NCBI GenBank assembly: GCA_000824785.1
Contig: CCNB01000004.1
Span: 172,563-236,562, forward strand
Length of the DNA stretch: 64,000 nt
From: Mesorhizobium plurifarium
GTDB taxonomy: Bacteria > Pseudomonadota > Alphaproteobacteria > Rhizobiales > Rhizobiaceae
Direction: 5' to 3'
Position numbers and translations under genes: made by a program. Of the stretch, positions 24,897-35,269 are shown one piece after another (position 1 is the first letter of the stretch; every line of letters starts with the position of its first letter). The notes beneath the pieces are model-generated. The model saw only the letters and a program-made list of their open reading frames with translations, did no database searches and was not told the origin of the DNA.

Positions 24897-26471
24897 ATGT
24901 CGAGAACCACTGAATCCGTTCATCTTTGGCCGTCGGCAATCGCCGCGGAGGGCAATTTGCCTTCGATCTGGAACGGATTGGTCCGGCACCCATGGCGATT
25001 GCTGGCGCTTTTATGCCTGGCGCAGATCGCTTGCTGGACCGTCATGCCGGCGATCGTCAATGTCGGGCCGCCCCGCGACGTCGTCGAGGGGTTCATGTGG
25101 GGCCGCGAGTGGGTGCTGTTGACCTATAAGCACCCGCAGCTGCCGTGCTGGCTGCTCGAGATCAGCCATCTCCTGACCGGCTCGTTCCGCTGGCCGCAAT
25201 ACATGCTGTCGCAATTGATGGTCTCGACGACGTTCGTCCTGGTCTATCTGCTTGCGCGCGACATCATGGGCTCGACCCGCGCCCTCGCCGCCGTGCTGTT
25301 GATGCCCTCGATCTACTTCTTCGGCTGGCCGACCCCGCAATTCAACCATGACTACGCGCAGATGCCTTTCTGGGCCGGCATATCATGGCTGCTGTGGCGT
25401 TCGGCGCGCGATGGACGGCCGGGCTGGTGGCTCGCCCTCGGCCTCGTTTCCGGCGTGGGGCTCTACGCCAAATTCTCGACGGCTTTGCTGCTCGCCTTTG
25501 GCGGCATCTGGATACTGTACGACGTCCGTGCCCGAAGCCGGCTTGCCACGCCATGGCCATGGCTCGGCCTCGCGGTTTTTCTTGGCGTCGTAACACCCCT
25601 GGCGATTCAGCTTGCCCGCCTCGACTTCTTGCCGTTGACCTATGCCGCGCACCGCAACGCCTGGGTGCTCGCCAACCGCGCCCGGCTTTACTATATCGGC
25701 GTTCAGCTTGCCGGGCTCGCCGCCCTTCCCGTCGTGCTCGCTCTTTCCGGCCTGCTGCGACGGCAGGCCGACTCCGCGCAAGACCCCTTACCGGCCGGCC
25801 CCGAGCGGCGCGCGGTTGTCTACCTGGCATGGATGGGTCTTGGGCCGGCGCTCCTGATCATGGTCGCCTCGCTGTTTACCGGCACCGGCGAGTCCTGGGG
25901 CGCGACGATGTACAATCTCGTCGGGGCCCTGGCAATCGCACTTCTGGGCCAGCGGCTGGGACCTGCTGAATTGCGCCGGTTGGCGGTGCTGGCGCTGCTC
26001 TGCGTGGTTGGCGTATCGAGCGCCTACGCGGTTACCCGCTGGACAGGTTGCAACGTCCTCGGCCGCCTGCAGCCGATGTGCTGGCCGGCGCGATCGATCT
26101 CGCAGACGGCCGAGGCGATCTGGCATGAGACGGTGCCCGGACCATTGGGCATTGTCGGCGGCGATGACGGCGTGGCCCAGCTTGCCGGACTGGAAGCCAC
26201 GGACCAACCTTCCATCTTCACGACCCTCGACCGGCGCCTTGCCCCCTGGATCACGGACCAGCGCCTGCGGGACCAGGGCATGCTGCTCGTATGGCCAACA
26301 GGCTGGAAACTCACGCCGCTGCAGCAAGCCTGGATCGTCGGCCTGCCGGTCAAGACGGTGCCATTCGACTGGTCGCTCAAGGCACCGCCCTTGGAGATCA
26401 GCTTTGCCGTCATTCCGCCCGGCAGAGCCAGTTTCCCGGGCGACCCGCCCGGACCGCCCGATCCGGAATGA
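24897..26471 (+). CDS. Glycosyltransferase family 39 (ArnT/PMT-like) membrane protein
   Basis: The product is 524 residues with about 10 membrane helices in the N-terminal 400 residues and a soluble periplasmic C-terminus. The first periplasmic loop holds the acidic motif region VNVGPPRDVVEGFMWGREW, as in GT39 lipid-phosphate-sugar transferases. It should move a sugar from a polyprenyl phosphate to an envelope acceptor; donor and acceptor are unknown. It is a single gene, ended near a shared convergent gap with aroG. Confidence 0.82.
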   Translation: MSRTTESVHLWPSAIAAEGNLPSIWNGLVRHPWRLLALLCLAQIACWTVMPAIVNVGPPRDVVEGFMWGREWVLLTYKHPQLPCWLLEISHLLTGSFRWPQYMLSQLMVSTTFVLVYLLARDIMGSTRALAAVLLMPSIYFFGWPTPQFNHDYAQMPFWAGISWLLWRSARDGRPGWWLALGLVSGVGLYAKFSTALLLAFGGIWILYDVRARSRLATPWPWLGLAVFLGVVTPLAIQLARLDFLPLTYAAHRNAWVLANRARLYYIGVQLAGLAALPVVLALSGLLRRQADSAQDPLPAGPERRAVVYLAWMGLGPALLIMVASLFTGTGESWGATMYNLVGALAIALLGQRLGPAELRRLAVLALLCVVGVSSAYAVTRWTGCNVLGRLQPMCWPARSISQTAEAIWHETVPGPLGIVGGDDGVAQLAGLEATDQPSIFTTLDRRLAPWITDQRLRDQGMLLVWPTGWKLTPLQQAWIVGLPVKTVPFDWSLKAPPLEISFAVIPPGRASFPGDPPGPPDPE

Positions 26472-26508
26472 CCCGCGATCCGAATTGAAGTTTATCAGTC
26501 CGACGTCA

Positions 26509-26536
26509 AAAGGCGCCGGCGTCGCCGCCAGCGCCT
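26509..26536 (-). terminator. Rho-independent terminator of aroG
   Basis: On the minus strand GGCGCTGGC pairs with GCCGGCGCC (one G-U) around GGCGAC, followed by TTTTGACG. It lies about 25 bp past the aroG stop codon. Confidence 0.75.
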
Positions 26537-26561
26537 CCTATGATCGGCGTCCGGGCCTCGC

Positions 26562-27935
26562 TCAGGCGTTGGCGGCCTGCTTGTGCTGGACCGGATGGCT
26601 CTTCTTCAAGAGGTCCGACACCAGGAAGGCGAGCTCGATCGCCTGGTCGGCGTTTAGGCGCGGATCGCAATGGGTGTGATAGCGGTCCTGCAGGTCTTCC
26701 GCCGTGATGGCGCGGGCGCCGCCGGTGCATTCGGTGACGTTCTTGCCGGTCATCTCGACATGGATGCCGCCCGGATGCGTGCCCTCGGCCCGGTGCACCT
26801 CGAAGAAGGTCTGCACTTCCTTCAGGATGCGGTCGAACGGCCGCGTCTTGTAGCCGGCCGCCTCGATCGTGTTGCCGTGCATCGGGTCGGATGACCACAC
26901 CACGTTGCGGCCTTCCTTCTTCACCGCGCGGACCAGCTTCGGAAGATGCTCGGCGACCTTGTCGGAGCCGAAGCGGGCGATCAGCGTCAGGCGGCCCGGC
27001 TCGTTCTCGGGATTGAGCAGGTCGATGAGTTCCAGCAAGCCATCCGGCGTCAGCGACGGGCCGCATTTCAGGCCGAGCGGATTCTTGATGCCGCGGCAAT
27101 ATTCGATATGCGCATGGTCGGGCTGGCGGGTGCGGTCGCCGATCCAGATCATGTGGCCCGAGGTCGCGTACCAGTCGCCGGAGGTCGAATCGACGCGCGT
27201 CAGCGCCTCTTCGTAGCCGAGCAGCAGCGCCTCGTGGCTGGTGTAGAAATCGGTCTCGCGCAGCGCGAAATTGGTCTCCGACGTGATGCCCACCGCGCGC
27301 ATGAAATCCATCGTCTCGGTGATGCGGTTGGCGAGCGCACCGTATTTCTCGCCCTGCGGGCTGTCGGCGACGAAACCCAGCATCCAGCGATGTACATTCT
27401 CCAGGCTGGCATAGCCGCCCTGCGCGAAGGCGCGCAGAAGGTTGAGCGTCGCGGCCGACTGGCGATACGCCATTTCCTGGCGCGCGGGATCGGGGATGCG
27501 CGACTTGGCGTCGAACTCGATGCCGTTGATGATGTCGCCACGATAGCTCGGCAGCGTCACGCCGGCCTTGGTCTCGTTGTCGGACGAGCGCGGCTTGGCG
27601 AACTGGCCGGCGACGCGGCCGACCTTCACCACCGGCTGCGCGCCGGCGAAGGTGAGCACCACCGACATCTGCAGAAAGACGCGGAAAAAGTCGCGGATGT
27701 TGTCGGCGCCATGCTCGGCAAAGCTCTCGGCGCAGTCGCCGCCCTGCAGCAGGAAGGCTTCGCCGGCGGCGACCGCCGCCAGTTGCTTCTTCAGCTTGCG
27801 CGCCTCGCCTGCGAAGACCAGCGGCGGATAGGTCGCGAGCCGAGCCTCCGTGGCCTGCAGTGCCGCAAGGTCCGGATAGGCCGGGACCTGCTTGATCGGC
27901 TTTGCCCTCCACGAATTCGGCGACCATTTCGTCAT
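26562..27935 (-). CDS. aroG: 3-deoxy-7-phosphoheptulonate synthase, class II
   Basis: The product is 457 residues from ATG 27935; the frame runs to 28004 only by reading through a repeat, so the shorter start is preferred. The class II DAHP synthase has the metal-ligand Cys in [11 protein letters not shown] (Cys68), and then [32 protein letters not shown] and [15 protein letters not shown]. It joins phosphoenolpyruvate and erythrose 4-phosphate, the entry step of aromatic synthesis. Cytosolic. The A5 repeat lies 25 bp before its start codon. Confidence 0.96.
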   Translation of the reverse strand: MTKWSPNSWRAKPIKQVPAYPDLAALQATEARLATYPPLVFAGEARKLKKQLAAVAAGEAFLLQGGDCAESFAEHGADNIRDFFRVFLQMSVVLTFAGAQPVVKVGRVAGQFAKPRSSDNETKAGVTLPSYRGDIINGIEFDAKSRIPDPARQEMAYRQSAATLNLLRAFAQGGYASLENVHRWMLGFVADSPQGEKYGALANRITETMDFMRAVGITSETNFALRETDFYTSHEALLLGYEEALTRVDSTSGDWYATSGHMIWIGDRTRQPDHAHIEYCRGIKNPLGLKCGPSLTPDGLLELIDLLNPENEPGRLTLIARFGSDKVAEHLPKLVRAVKKEGRNVVWSSDPMHGNTIEAAGYKTRPFDRILKEVQTFFEVHRAEGTHPGGIHVEMTGKNVTECTGGARAITAEDLQDRYHTHCDPRLNADQAIELAFLVSDLLKKSHPVQHKQAANA

Positions 27936-27960
27936 CGCTGCACCCAAACGCCCTTTCGGA

Positions 27961-28008
27961 GCAACTCCGGGAAAATGCGAAATTTCCGTCCGGAATTGCG
28001 TCAAACAA
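27961..28008 (+). repeat. Palindromic intergenic repeat, family A (in the aroG leader)
   Basis: GCAACTCCGGGAAAA and TTTCC...CCGGAATTGC with the GTCAAACAAA tail match family A. Unlike most copies it stands upstream of a start codon, so it may be transcribed in the aroG 5' leader. Confidence 0.8.
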
Positions 28009-28147
28009 ACCGGCGAGCGTCCTTGCCCGCCATTCCAGCCTCGATACGAGGTCGCGGCTCCTTACACGAAGCCGACTGCCTATTCTAGCCGGGTTTTTCA
28101 ATGGTGGCGAACGCGTTGGGCTATCCGGCTTGCCGAGGTGGGTGTCG

Positions 28148-31100
28148 TTAGGCGGCTTTGTCGACCAATCTTGCCAATTGGGTCATGACGACAGCCGAGC
28201 CGGCCAGCCGCTTCTCCGCATTCGGCCAGTCGCGGATGAAGACGACGCTGTGGTCGGCCCTGATCTTGGCCAGCGAGCCCTGCTCGCCGATGAACTTGAC
28301 CAGCCCGACCGGATTGGGGAACTCGCGCTTGCGGAAATGGATGACGACACCCTTCGGACCGGCATCGAGCTTCTCGACATTGGCCTTGCGGCAGAGCGCC
28401 TTGATGAAGACGATCTTCAACAGATGCGTCACCTCTTCCGGCAGCGGCCCGAAACGGTCGATCAGCTCGGCGCCGAACCCGTCGATCTCCTCGGTGGTCT
28501 CGAGGTCGCCCAGGCGCCGGTAGAGCGCCATGCGGAGCTGCAGGTCGGGCACGTAGCTTTCCGGGATCATCACGGCGGTGCCGACCGCGATCTGCGGCGA
28601 CCAGCCGCCGTCCTGGACTTCGCCGGTGTCCTTCACCTCCGCCACCGCCTCCTCCAGCATCTGCTGGTAAAGCTCGAAACCGACCTCCTTGATATGCCCC
28701 GACTGCTCTTCGCCAAGCAGATTGCCCGCGCCGCGGATATCGAGGTCGTGGCTGGCCAGCTGGAAACCGGCGCCGAGCGTGTCGAGCGACTGCAGCACCT
28801 TCAGCCGGCGCTCGGCGGTGTCGGTGAGCTTGCGGTTGGCCGGCAGCGTGAACAGCGCATAGGCGCGCACCTTCGAGCGGCCGACGCGGCCGCGCAGTTG
28901 GTAGAGCTGCGCCAGGCCGAACATGTCGGCGCGGTGGATGATCAGCGTGTTGGCGGTCGGAATGTCGAGGCCGGATTCGACGATGGTGGTCGACAGGAGC
29001 ACATCGTACTGGCCGTCGTAGAAGGCGTTCATGATGTCGTCGAGCTCGCCCGGCGGCATCTGGCCATGCGCCACCGCTACCTTCAGCTCCGGCACTGATT
29101 CCTTCAGGAAATCATGGATTTCGGACAGATCGCTAATACGCGGCACGACATAGAAGGAATGGCCGCCGCGATAGCGCTCGCGCAGCAGCGTCTCGCGGAT
29201 GACCAGCGGATCGAAGGGCGAGATGAAGGTGCGCACCGCCATGCGGTCGACCGGCGGCGTGGCGATCAGCGACAGCTCGCGCACGCCGGTCAGCGCCAGC
29301 TGCAGCGTGCGCGGGATCGGCGTCGCCGACAGTGTCAGCACATGCACATCGTTCTTGAGCTCCTTCAGCCGCTCCTTGTGCTTGACGCCGAAATGCTGCT
29401 CCTCGTCGATGATCAAAAGCCCGAGATTCTTGAACGAGATCGAAGACCCAAGCAGCGCATGCGTGCCGACGACGATGTCGACCGTGCCCTCGGCAACGCC
29501 TTTCTTGGTTTCGGCCAGTTCCTTGGAGCCGACGAGGCGCGAGGCCTGGGCGATGCGGATCGGCAGGCCTGAGAAGCGCTGCGAGAAGGTCTTGAAATGC
29601 TGGCGCGACAAAAGCGTCGTCGGCACCACGACCGCGACCTGGAACCCTTCCATGGCCGCGATGAAGGCGGCGCGCAGCGCCACTTCCGTCTTGCCGAAGC
29701 CGACGTCGCCGCAGACCAGCCGGTCCATCGGCTTGCCGGCGCCGAGATCGTCCATGACGGAATCGATTGCTGTCTGCTGGTCGTCGGTTTCCTCATAGGG
29801 GAAGCGCGCGGCAAACTCGCCATAGAGCCCCTCGGCCGGGATCATCGCGGGCGCGGAACGCATCTGCCGCTCGGCGGCGATGCGGATCAGTTGCCCGGCC
29901 ATGTCGAGCAGGCGCCGCTTCAGCCGCGCCTTGCGCGCCTGCCAGGCGCCGCCGCCCAGCTTGTCGAGCGTCGCCTCGGCCGAATCCGAACCGTAGCGCG
30001 ACAAAAGCTCGATGTTTTCCACCGGCAGGAACAACCGGTCGTCGCCCGCATAGTGGATTTCCAGGCAGTCATGCGGCGCGCCCACCGCCTCGATGGTGCG
30101 TAGGCCGATGAAGCGGCCTATGCCGTGATCGGCATGGACGACGATGTCGCCGGAAGACAGCGACGACGCCTCGGCGATGAAATCGGAAGCCTTCTTCTTG
30201 CGCTTGGAACGCCGGATCAGCCTGTCGCCGAGGATATCCTGCTCGGCGACGACGACCAGACCGTCGGTCTCGAAGCCGGATTCGAGCGGCAGCACGGCGA
30301 GACCTGCCTGCCCCGGCTCGAGCTTTTCGACCTCGGCAAGCGTCGCGACGGTCTTCAGGTTGCCGAGATGATGCTCGGCGAGAATTTGCCCGAGCCGGTC
30401 GAGCGAGCCTTCGGTCCAACCGGCGATGATGACACGGCGACGCGCTGCGCGCTCGTCGGCAATGTGCTTTACGACGACGTCGAAGACGTTGATGTTGGGG
30501 TCGGCGCGCTCTTCCGCAAAGCTGCGGCCATGGCGCGAGCCGGCATGGAAAACCTTCTTGGCTCCGACATCGGGCGCATCGAACACTGTGAAGTCGATAT
30601 CTTCGCGCGGGCCGAGCGAGCCTTTGAGATTTTCCGGCGACAAATAAAGCAGATCCGGCGCCACCGGCTTGTAAGGCACGGCGTCCTTCAGCGCGCTGTC
30701 GGCCTGCTTCCGGCGCGCCTCGTAATGGTCGAGGATCAGCGTGTGCCGCTCGGCCAGCGCCTCATGCGCCAGATGGTCGAAGACCACGGGCGCGTCCGGC
30801 AGATAGTCGAACACCGTCTCCAGCCGTTCGTAGAAGAAGGGCAGCCAATGTTCCATGCCTGCGAAGCGTCGTCCTTCGCTGACCGCCGCATAGAGCGCGT
30901 CGTCGCGCGAGGGTGCCCCAAAGGCCTCGATGTAGGAGCGGCGGAACCGGCTGATCGTCTCGGGCGTCAGGGCCACCTCGCTCATCGCCTGCAGCGACAT
31001 CGACTTGCGCTGCCCGGTGGTGCGCTGGGTCGCGACGTCGAAGACGCGGATCGATTCCAGCGTGTCGCCGAAGAAATCGAGGCGCAGCGCCTCGCTCCAG

Positions 31101-31645
31101 CCAGGCGCGAAGAGGTCGAGGATGCCACCGCGTACGGCGAATTCGCCAAGGCCGCGCACCGTCGGCACGCGTTCGAAGCCCGAAACCTCCAGCCGCGCGA
31201 TCAGCGCGTTCATGTCGATCTGGTTGCCGGGCCTGGCGTGGAAAGTCTGCGCTTCGATCAGCTCGGCCGGCGGGATACGCTGCAAGAGCGCGTTAGCGGT
31301 GGTGAGGATCACGGCGCGGTGCGGCTTCTTCGCCAGCGCGATCATGGCCGAAAGCGCGTCGAGCCGCCGCGCCGCGGCATCGGCGCCGGGCGAAACGCGA
31401 TCGTAAGGCAGGCAGTCCCAGGCCGGCAGTTCCAGCACCGGCAGGCCGGGCGCGGCAAAGGCGAGCGCCTCGATGATCGCCGGCAGCCGCTGGCCGTCGC
31501 GCGCGACGAACAGCACCGGTTTGTCGGGCGCGATTTCCCGTGCCGTCTCAACCAGGGCGAAGGCTTCATAGCCGTCGGCGACACCGTCGACGGTGAACTG
31601 GCCAACGCGGCCCTTGGGCAGGCCGATGGAAGGGATGAGGCTCAT
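28148..31645 (-). CDS. mfd: Transcription-repair coupling factor
   Basis: The product is 1165 residues, full family length. The N-terminal UvrB-homology region (about 1-350) is followed by the RNA-polymerase-interaction domain and a RecG-like motor. Walker A is GDVGFGKTEVA (about 646), and the DExH box is IIDEEQHFGVKHKE (about 746). LSATPIPRTLQLALTGVRE and QLYQLRGRVGRS are helicase motifs III and VI. It displaces stalled RNA polymerase and recruits UvrA. The sdhE gene lies 7 bp upstream. Confidence 0.96.
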   Translation of the reverse strand: MSLIPSIGLPKGRVGQFTVDGVADGYEAFALVETAREIAPDKPVLFVARDGQRLPAIIEALAFAAPGLPVLELPAWDCLPYDRVSPGADAAARRLDALSAMIALAKKPHRAVILTTANALLQRIPPAELIEAQTFHARPGNQIDMNALIARLEVSGFERVPTVRGLGEFAVRGGILDLFAPGWSEALRLDFFGDTLESIRVFDVATQRTTGQRKSMSLQAMSEVALTPETISRFRRSYIEAFGAPSRDDALYAAVSEGRRFAGMEHWLPFFYERLETVFDYLPDAPVVFDHLAHEALAERHTLILDHYEARRKQADSALKDAVPYKPVAPDLLYLSPENLKGSLGPREDIDFTVFDAPDVGAKKVFHAGSRHGRSFAEERADPNINVFDVVVKHIADERAARRRVIIAGWTEGSLDRLGQILAEHHLGNLKTVATLAEVEKLEPGQAGLAVLPLESGFETDGLVVVAEQDILGDRLIRRSKRKKKASDFIAEASSLSSGDIVVHADHGIGRFIGLRTIEAVGAPHDCLEIHYAGDDRLFLPVENIELLSRYGSDSAEATLDKLGGGAWQARKARLKRRLLDMAGQLIRIAAERQMRSAPAMIPAEGLYGEFAARFPYEETDDQQTAIDSVMDDLGAGKPMDRLVCGDVGFGKTEVALRAAFIAAMEGFQVAVVVPTTLLSRQHFKTFSQRFSGLPIRIAQASRLVGSKELAETKKGVAEGTVDIVVGTHALLGSSISFKNLGLLIIDEEQHFGVKHKERLKELKNDVHVLTLSATPIPRTLQLALTGVRELSLIATPPVDRMAVRTFISPFDPLVIRETLLRERYRGGHSFYVVPRISDLSEIHDFLKESVPELKVAVAHGQMPPGELDDIMNAFYDGQYDVLLSTTIVESGLDIPTANTLIIHRADMFGLAQLYQLRGRVGRSKVRAYALFTLPANRKLTDTAERRLKVLQSLDTLGAGFQLASHDLDIRGAGNLLGEEQSGHIKEVGFELYQQMLEEAVAEVKDTGEVQDGGWSPQIAVGTAVMIPESYVPDLQLRMALYRRLGDLETTEEIDGFGAELIDRFGPLPEEVTHLLKIVFIKALCRKANVEKLDAGPKGVVIHFRKREFPNPVGLVKFIGEQGSLAKIRADHSVVFIRDWPNAEKRLAGSAVVMTQLARLVDKAA

Positions 31646-31652
31646 GCGCTTT

Positions 31653-31940
31653 TCAAAATGTCATGGTCCGGCGCGACGCCAGGATCTTTTGCAGAACCGC
31701 GCAATCGATATCGGGCGGAACCGGGCGTTCGCCGGTGACCATCGGGAAAAATTCGGTGTCGGGAATTTCGAGAAGTCTCTCATATTGGTTGATTTCATCG
31801 CCGGTCAAGGCGCCGATCTCGGCGTCGGCGAAGGACCCGAGGATGAGGTCCATCTCGCGCATGCCACGATGCCACGAGCGGAACAGGAGCTTGCGGCGGC
31901 GGGCATCCAGCCCCTCGCTTGATCGCTGTGTTCCGGTCAT
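31653..31940 (-). CDS. sdhE: Succinate dehydrogenase flavinylation factor SdhE
   Basis: The product is 95 residues. The motif RGMREMDLILGSFAD includes the RGxxE signature of SdhE (formerly DUF339/YgfY), the helper that attaches FAD to the flavoprotein subunit of succinate dehydrogenase. It ends with the usual acidic helical tail. It lies 7 bp before mfd, probably in one transcript, and is divergent from recG. Confidence 0.93.
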   Translation of the reverse strand: MTGTQRSSEGLDARRRKLLFRSWHRGMREMDLILGSFADAEIGALTGDEINQYERLLEIPDTEFFPMVTGERPVPPDIDCAVLQKILASRRTMTF

Positions 31941-32033
31941 GTCGCCGCATCCCTGTCCAAAGCGGCGCATATAGCGTGGATAGCGGGCGGTGTCAGCCTT
32001 TGCGCTGCGGCTGTCGCGACATAAGCTGACAAC

Positions 32034-34142
32034 ATGCGTCCCACCATCCTCGATCCTCTGTTCGTCCCGATCACCTCGCTCGCCGGCGTCGGCCCGAAGG
32101 TCGGCTTGCTGATCGAGCGTGTCGTGCCGGCCGACCTTGGCGATCGCGCCGCGCGCGCGGCCGACCTCCTGTTCGTGCTGCCCAACACCGTGATCGACCG
32201 CCGCAACCGGCCCGGCATCGCGTTGTCCGCCGAGGGCCAGATCGTCACGCTCGAGGTGCGGGTCGATCGTCACCAGCCGCCGCCGCGCGGCAACAGGTCG
32301 GTGCCGTATCGCGTCTACGCCCATGACGACACCGGCGAGGTCGCGCTGACCTTCTTCCATGCCCATGCCGCCTATCTGCAGAAGATGCTTCCCGAGGGCG
32401 AGCGCGTCGTGGTTTCGGGCCGCATGGAGTGGTTCAACGGCCGCCCGACCATGGTCCATCCCGACCATATCGCGCCGATCGACGAGGCCGAGGGCTTGCC
32501 GCTGGTCGAACCGGTCTATCCGCTGACGGCCGGCCTGTCGGCCAAGGTGCTGCGCCGCGCCATCGGACAGGCGCTCGGCCGGCTGCCGGAACTGCCGGAG
32601 TGGCAGGACGACGCCTTCATGCGACGCCATACCTTTCCATCCTTCGGCGATGCGCTCGCCCGCATCCATTATCCCAAGGACCCGATCGACGTTGCCGTCG
32701 AGGGATCGGCCTGGCGTCGCCTTGCCTATGACGAGCTGCTGGCCGGACAGGTTTCGTTGGCGCTGGTGCGGGCGAGAATCCGCCGCCTGTCGGGCCGGCC
32801 ACTCGTGGGCGACGGCAGCATCGTCGAGAAATTGCGCGCTGCCCTGCCCTACAAGCTCACCCCCAGCCAGGAATTCGCGCTTGGCGAGATCAACGCCGAC
32901 CTCGCCGACCCCGAACGCATGCTGCGCCTGTTGCAGGGCGATGTCGGCTCCGGCAAGACGGTGGTGGCACTGCTCGCCATGGCGCGCGCGGTCGAAGCCG
33001 GCGGCCAGGCGGCGCTGATGGCCCCGACCGAGATCCTGGCGCGCCAGCATCTGGCGACGATCGCGCCGCTGGCGGAGAAGGTCGGCCTGCGCACCGCCAT
33101 CCTGACCGGGCGCGAGAAGGGCCGCGAGCGCACCGAAACGCTTGCAGGCCTCGCCAACGGCACGATTGAGATCGTCGTCGGCACGCATGCGCTGTTCCAG
33201 GAAAGCGTGACGTTCCACGACCTGGTGCTCGCCGTCGTCGACGAGCAGCACCGCTTCGGCGTCCACCAGCGCCTCGCCATCACCGCCAAGGGCGACGCAC
33301 CCGACATGTTGGTGATGACGGCGACCCCCATTCCGCGCACGCTGGTGCTGACCGCCTTTGGCGACATGGACGTCTCGAAGTTGACCGAGAAGCCGGCCGG
33401 CCGGCAGCCGATTCGCACCGTGACCTTGCCGATGGAGCGCCTGGATGAGTTGGTCGGCCGCATGCTCGATGCCGTCGCCGACGGCCAGAAGATCTACTGG
33501 ATCTGCCCGTTGGTCGAGGAATCCGAGGAAATAAAACTGATGTCGGCGGAGGACCGGTTCGCTTCGCTGAAACCGTTGTTCGGCGACCGGATCGGCCTGG
33601 TGCACGGCCGCATGAAGGGGGCCGAAAAGGACGAGGCGATGCGCGCCTTCAAGCAGAGTGAGACGCGCATTCTAATCGCCACCACAGTCATCGAGGTCGG
33701 CGTCGACGTGCCCGACGCCACGATCATGGTCATCGAGCACGCCGAACGCTTCGGCCTTGCCCAGTTGCACCAGTTGCGCGGCCGCGTCGGGCGCGGCGAC
33801 AAACCGTCCTCCTGCGTGCTGCTCTACAAGGACCCGCTCGGCGAGACGGCGAAGCGCCGGCTTTCGGTGATGCGCGAGACCGAGGACGGCTTCAAGATCG
33901 CCGAGGAGGACCTGAAGCTGCGCGGCGAAGGCGAGTTGCTGGGCACTCGCCAGTCCGGCACGCCCGGCTTCCAGGTCGCGCGCCTGGAGTTTCATGCGGA
34001 CCTGCTCGAAGCCGCGCGCGACGACGCGCGGCTGATCCTCTCGCGCGACCCGGAACTGCAGTCCGAACGTGGCGAGGCGCTGCGCCTGCTGCTTTACCTG
34101 TTCGGCCGTGACGAGGCGGTACGGCTGCTGCGCGCCGGCTGA
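32034..34142 (+). CDS. recG: ATP-dependent DNA helicase RecG
   Basis: The product is 702 residues. An OB-fold wedge domain (about 50-150) precedes the motor. Walker A is GDVGSGKTVVA (about 302) and the DEAD-like box is VVDEQHRFGVHQR (about 402). TATPIPRTL, TTVIEVGVDVPDA and QLHQLRGRVGRG follow. It reverses stalled replication forks and branch-migrates recombination intermediates. Its 3' end overlaps the converging DUF502 gene by 49 bp. Confidence 0.96.
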   Translation: MRPTILDPLFVPITSLAGVGPKVGLLIERVVPADLGDRAARAADLLFVLPNTVIDRRNRPGIALSAEGQIVTLEVRVDRHQPPPRGNRSVPYRVYAHDDTGEVALTFFHAHAAYLQKMLPEGERVVVSGRMEWFNGRPTMVHPDHIAPIDEAEGLPLVEPVYPLTAGLSAKVLRRAIGQALGRLPELPEWQDDAFMRRHTFPSFGDALARIHYPKDPIDVAVEGSAWRRLAYDELLAGQVSLALVRARIRRLSGRPLVGDGSIVEKLRAALPYKLTPSQEFALGEINADLADPERMLRLLQGDVGSGKTVVALLAMARAVEAGGQAALMAPTEILARQHLATIAPLAEKVGLRTAILTGREKGRERTETLAGLANGTIEIVVGTHALFQESVTFHDLVLAVVDEQHRFGVHQRLAITAKGDAPDMLVMTATPIPRTLVLTAFGDMDVSKLTEKPAGRQPIRTVTLPMERLDELVGRMLDAVADGQKIYWICPLVEESEEIKLMSAEDRFASLKPLFGDRIGLVHGRMKGAEKDEAMRAFKQSETRILIATTVIEVGVDVPDATIMVIEHAERFGLAQLHQLRGRVGRGDKPSSCVLLYKDPLGETAKRRLSVMRETEDGFKIAEEDLKLRGEGELLGTRQSGTPGFQVARLEFHADLLEAARDDARLILSRDPELQSERGEALRLLLYLFGRDEAVRLLRAG

Positions 34143-34849
34143 GCGGCGCCGACCGCCGGGTTGGCAAGGCCGCCTTCGACGGGCTCGCCATTCAGCGTCA
34201 CCAGCTTGGCCTTGACCTCCGGCGCCACCATGCCGGCCGACACGATCAGCTTGGCGCCGTCCTCGATCGACATGTCGAGCGGCACGATCTCGGATTTATG
34301 CACATACATCAAGAAGCCGGTGGTCGGGTTGGGCGTGCAAGGCATGAAAACCGCGACCAGCGGATCGCCTTCCTGGTCGAGCTTCTGGTTGATCTCGGTT
34401 TCCTTCTCGCTGGCGACGAAGACCAGCGACCACACGCCTTTTCGCGGATATTCGACCAGCCCGACCTGGCGGAACATGTCGCCCTTGTTCGACAGCACCG
34501 TCTCGAAGATCTGCTTCAGCGAGCCGTAGATGCCGCGCACCAGCGGCATGCGGCCCAGCAGCCGCTCGCCGAAATTGACGATGGCGCGGCCGACGATGTT
34601 CGCCGTGAGGAAGCCGATCAGGGTGATCAGCACCAGCGCCACGATCAGCCCGAAGCCGGGCACCGGGAACGGCAGATAAGTATCGGGATTGTAGCGGACC
34701 GGGATATAAGGCTTCACCCAGGAATCGACCCAGCCGATGAGCGACCAGGCGATATAGGCCGTGATCGCCAGCGGCGCGCAAACGACGAACCCCGTCAGGA
34801 AATAATTCCTCAGCCGGGTCATGCCAGAGGTCTTAAGGGCGTCGGACAT
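34094..34849 (-). CDS. DUF502 membrane protein
   Basis: The product is 251 residues. Two membrane helices near the N-terminus (TGFVVCAPLAITAYIAWSLI and GFGLIVALVLITLIGFLTANIVG) precede a soluble domain with FMPCTPNPTTGFLMYVHKSE, the DUF502 signature. Function is unknown. The last 17 or so residues (RSSRTASSRPNR) are encoded in the overlap with the 3' end of recG and look unconserved, so the ancestral stop may have been lost. Confidence 0.88.
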   Translation of the reverse strand: MSDALKTSGMTRLRNYFLTGFVVCAPLAITAYIAWSLIGWVDSWVKPYIPVRYNPDTYLPFPVPGFGLIVALVLITLIGFLTANIVGRAIVNFGERLLGRMPLVRGIYGSLKQIFETVLSNKGDMFRQVGLVEYPRKGVWSLVFVASEKETEINQKLDQEGDPLVAVFMPCTPNPTTGFLMYVHKSEIVPLDMSIEDGAKLIVSAGMVAPEVKAKLVTLNGEPVEGGLANPAVGAAQPARSSRTASSRPNR

Positions 34850-34932
34850 GGGTTCACCGCGGCGAAGGTTGCAGCGCCGAGATTAGTGAACCGCGAGCCG
34901 GTTTGGAACTGCGAAGTTTTTAAAGGGCGCGC

Positions 34933-35232
34933 TTATGCGGCTGTATCCAAAGGCACGATCCTCTCGAGTTCCGACGCTATTTTCCTCGCTTCGGTCTCCA
35001 GTTCGTAGGCCTTCTGGAAATTCATCCAGAACTCAGGCGTGGTATTGAAGAACCTGGCGAGACGAAGCGCAGTATCCGGCGTAAGACCAACCTCTTCCTT
35101 GACGATGCGCTCGATCCGCGTGCGCGGAAGGTTCAGCTTCTTCGCCAGCGCACCAGCGCTCATGCCGAGCGGCACCAGATACTCTTCACGCAGGAACTCT
35201 CCCGGATGGATAGGGCGTGCGAACTTGAGCAT
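34933..35232 (-). CDS. higA: HigA-type antitoxin
   Basis: The product is 99 residues. It has RPIHPGEFLREEYLVPLGMSAGALAKKLNLPRTRIERIV, a helix-turn-helix typical of the VapI/HigA group (COG3093), then EFWMNFQKAYELE. It should neutralise HigB and repress the operon. The toxin gene lies 37 bp upstream, toxin first, as in canonical higBA. Confidence 0.92.
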   Translation of the reverse strand: MLKFARPIHPGEFLREEYLVPLGMSAGALAKKLNLPRTRIERIVKEEVGLTPDTALRLARFFNTTPEFWMNFQKAYELETEARKIASELERIVPLDTAA

Positions 35233-35269
35233 AGCTCAGTATCCTCAAAGGGTTAGGGCGAGTGCCCGC

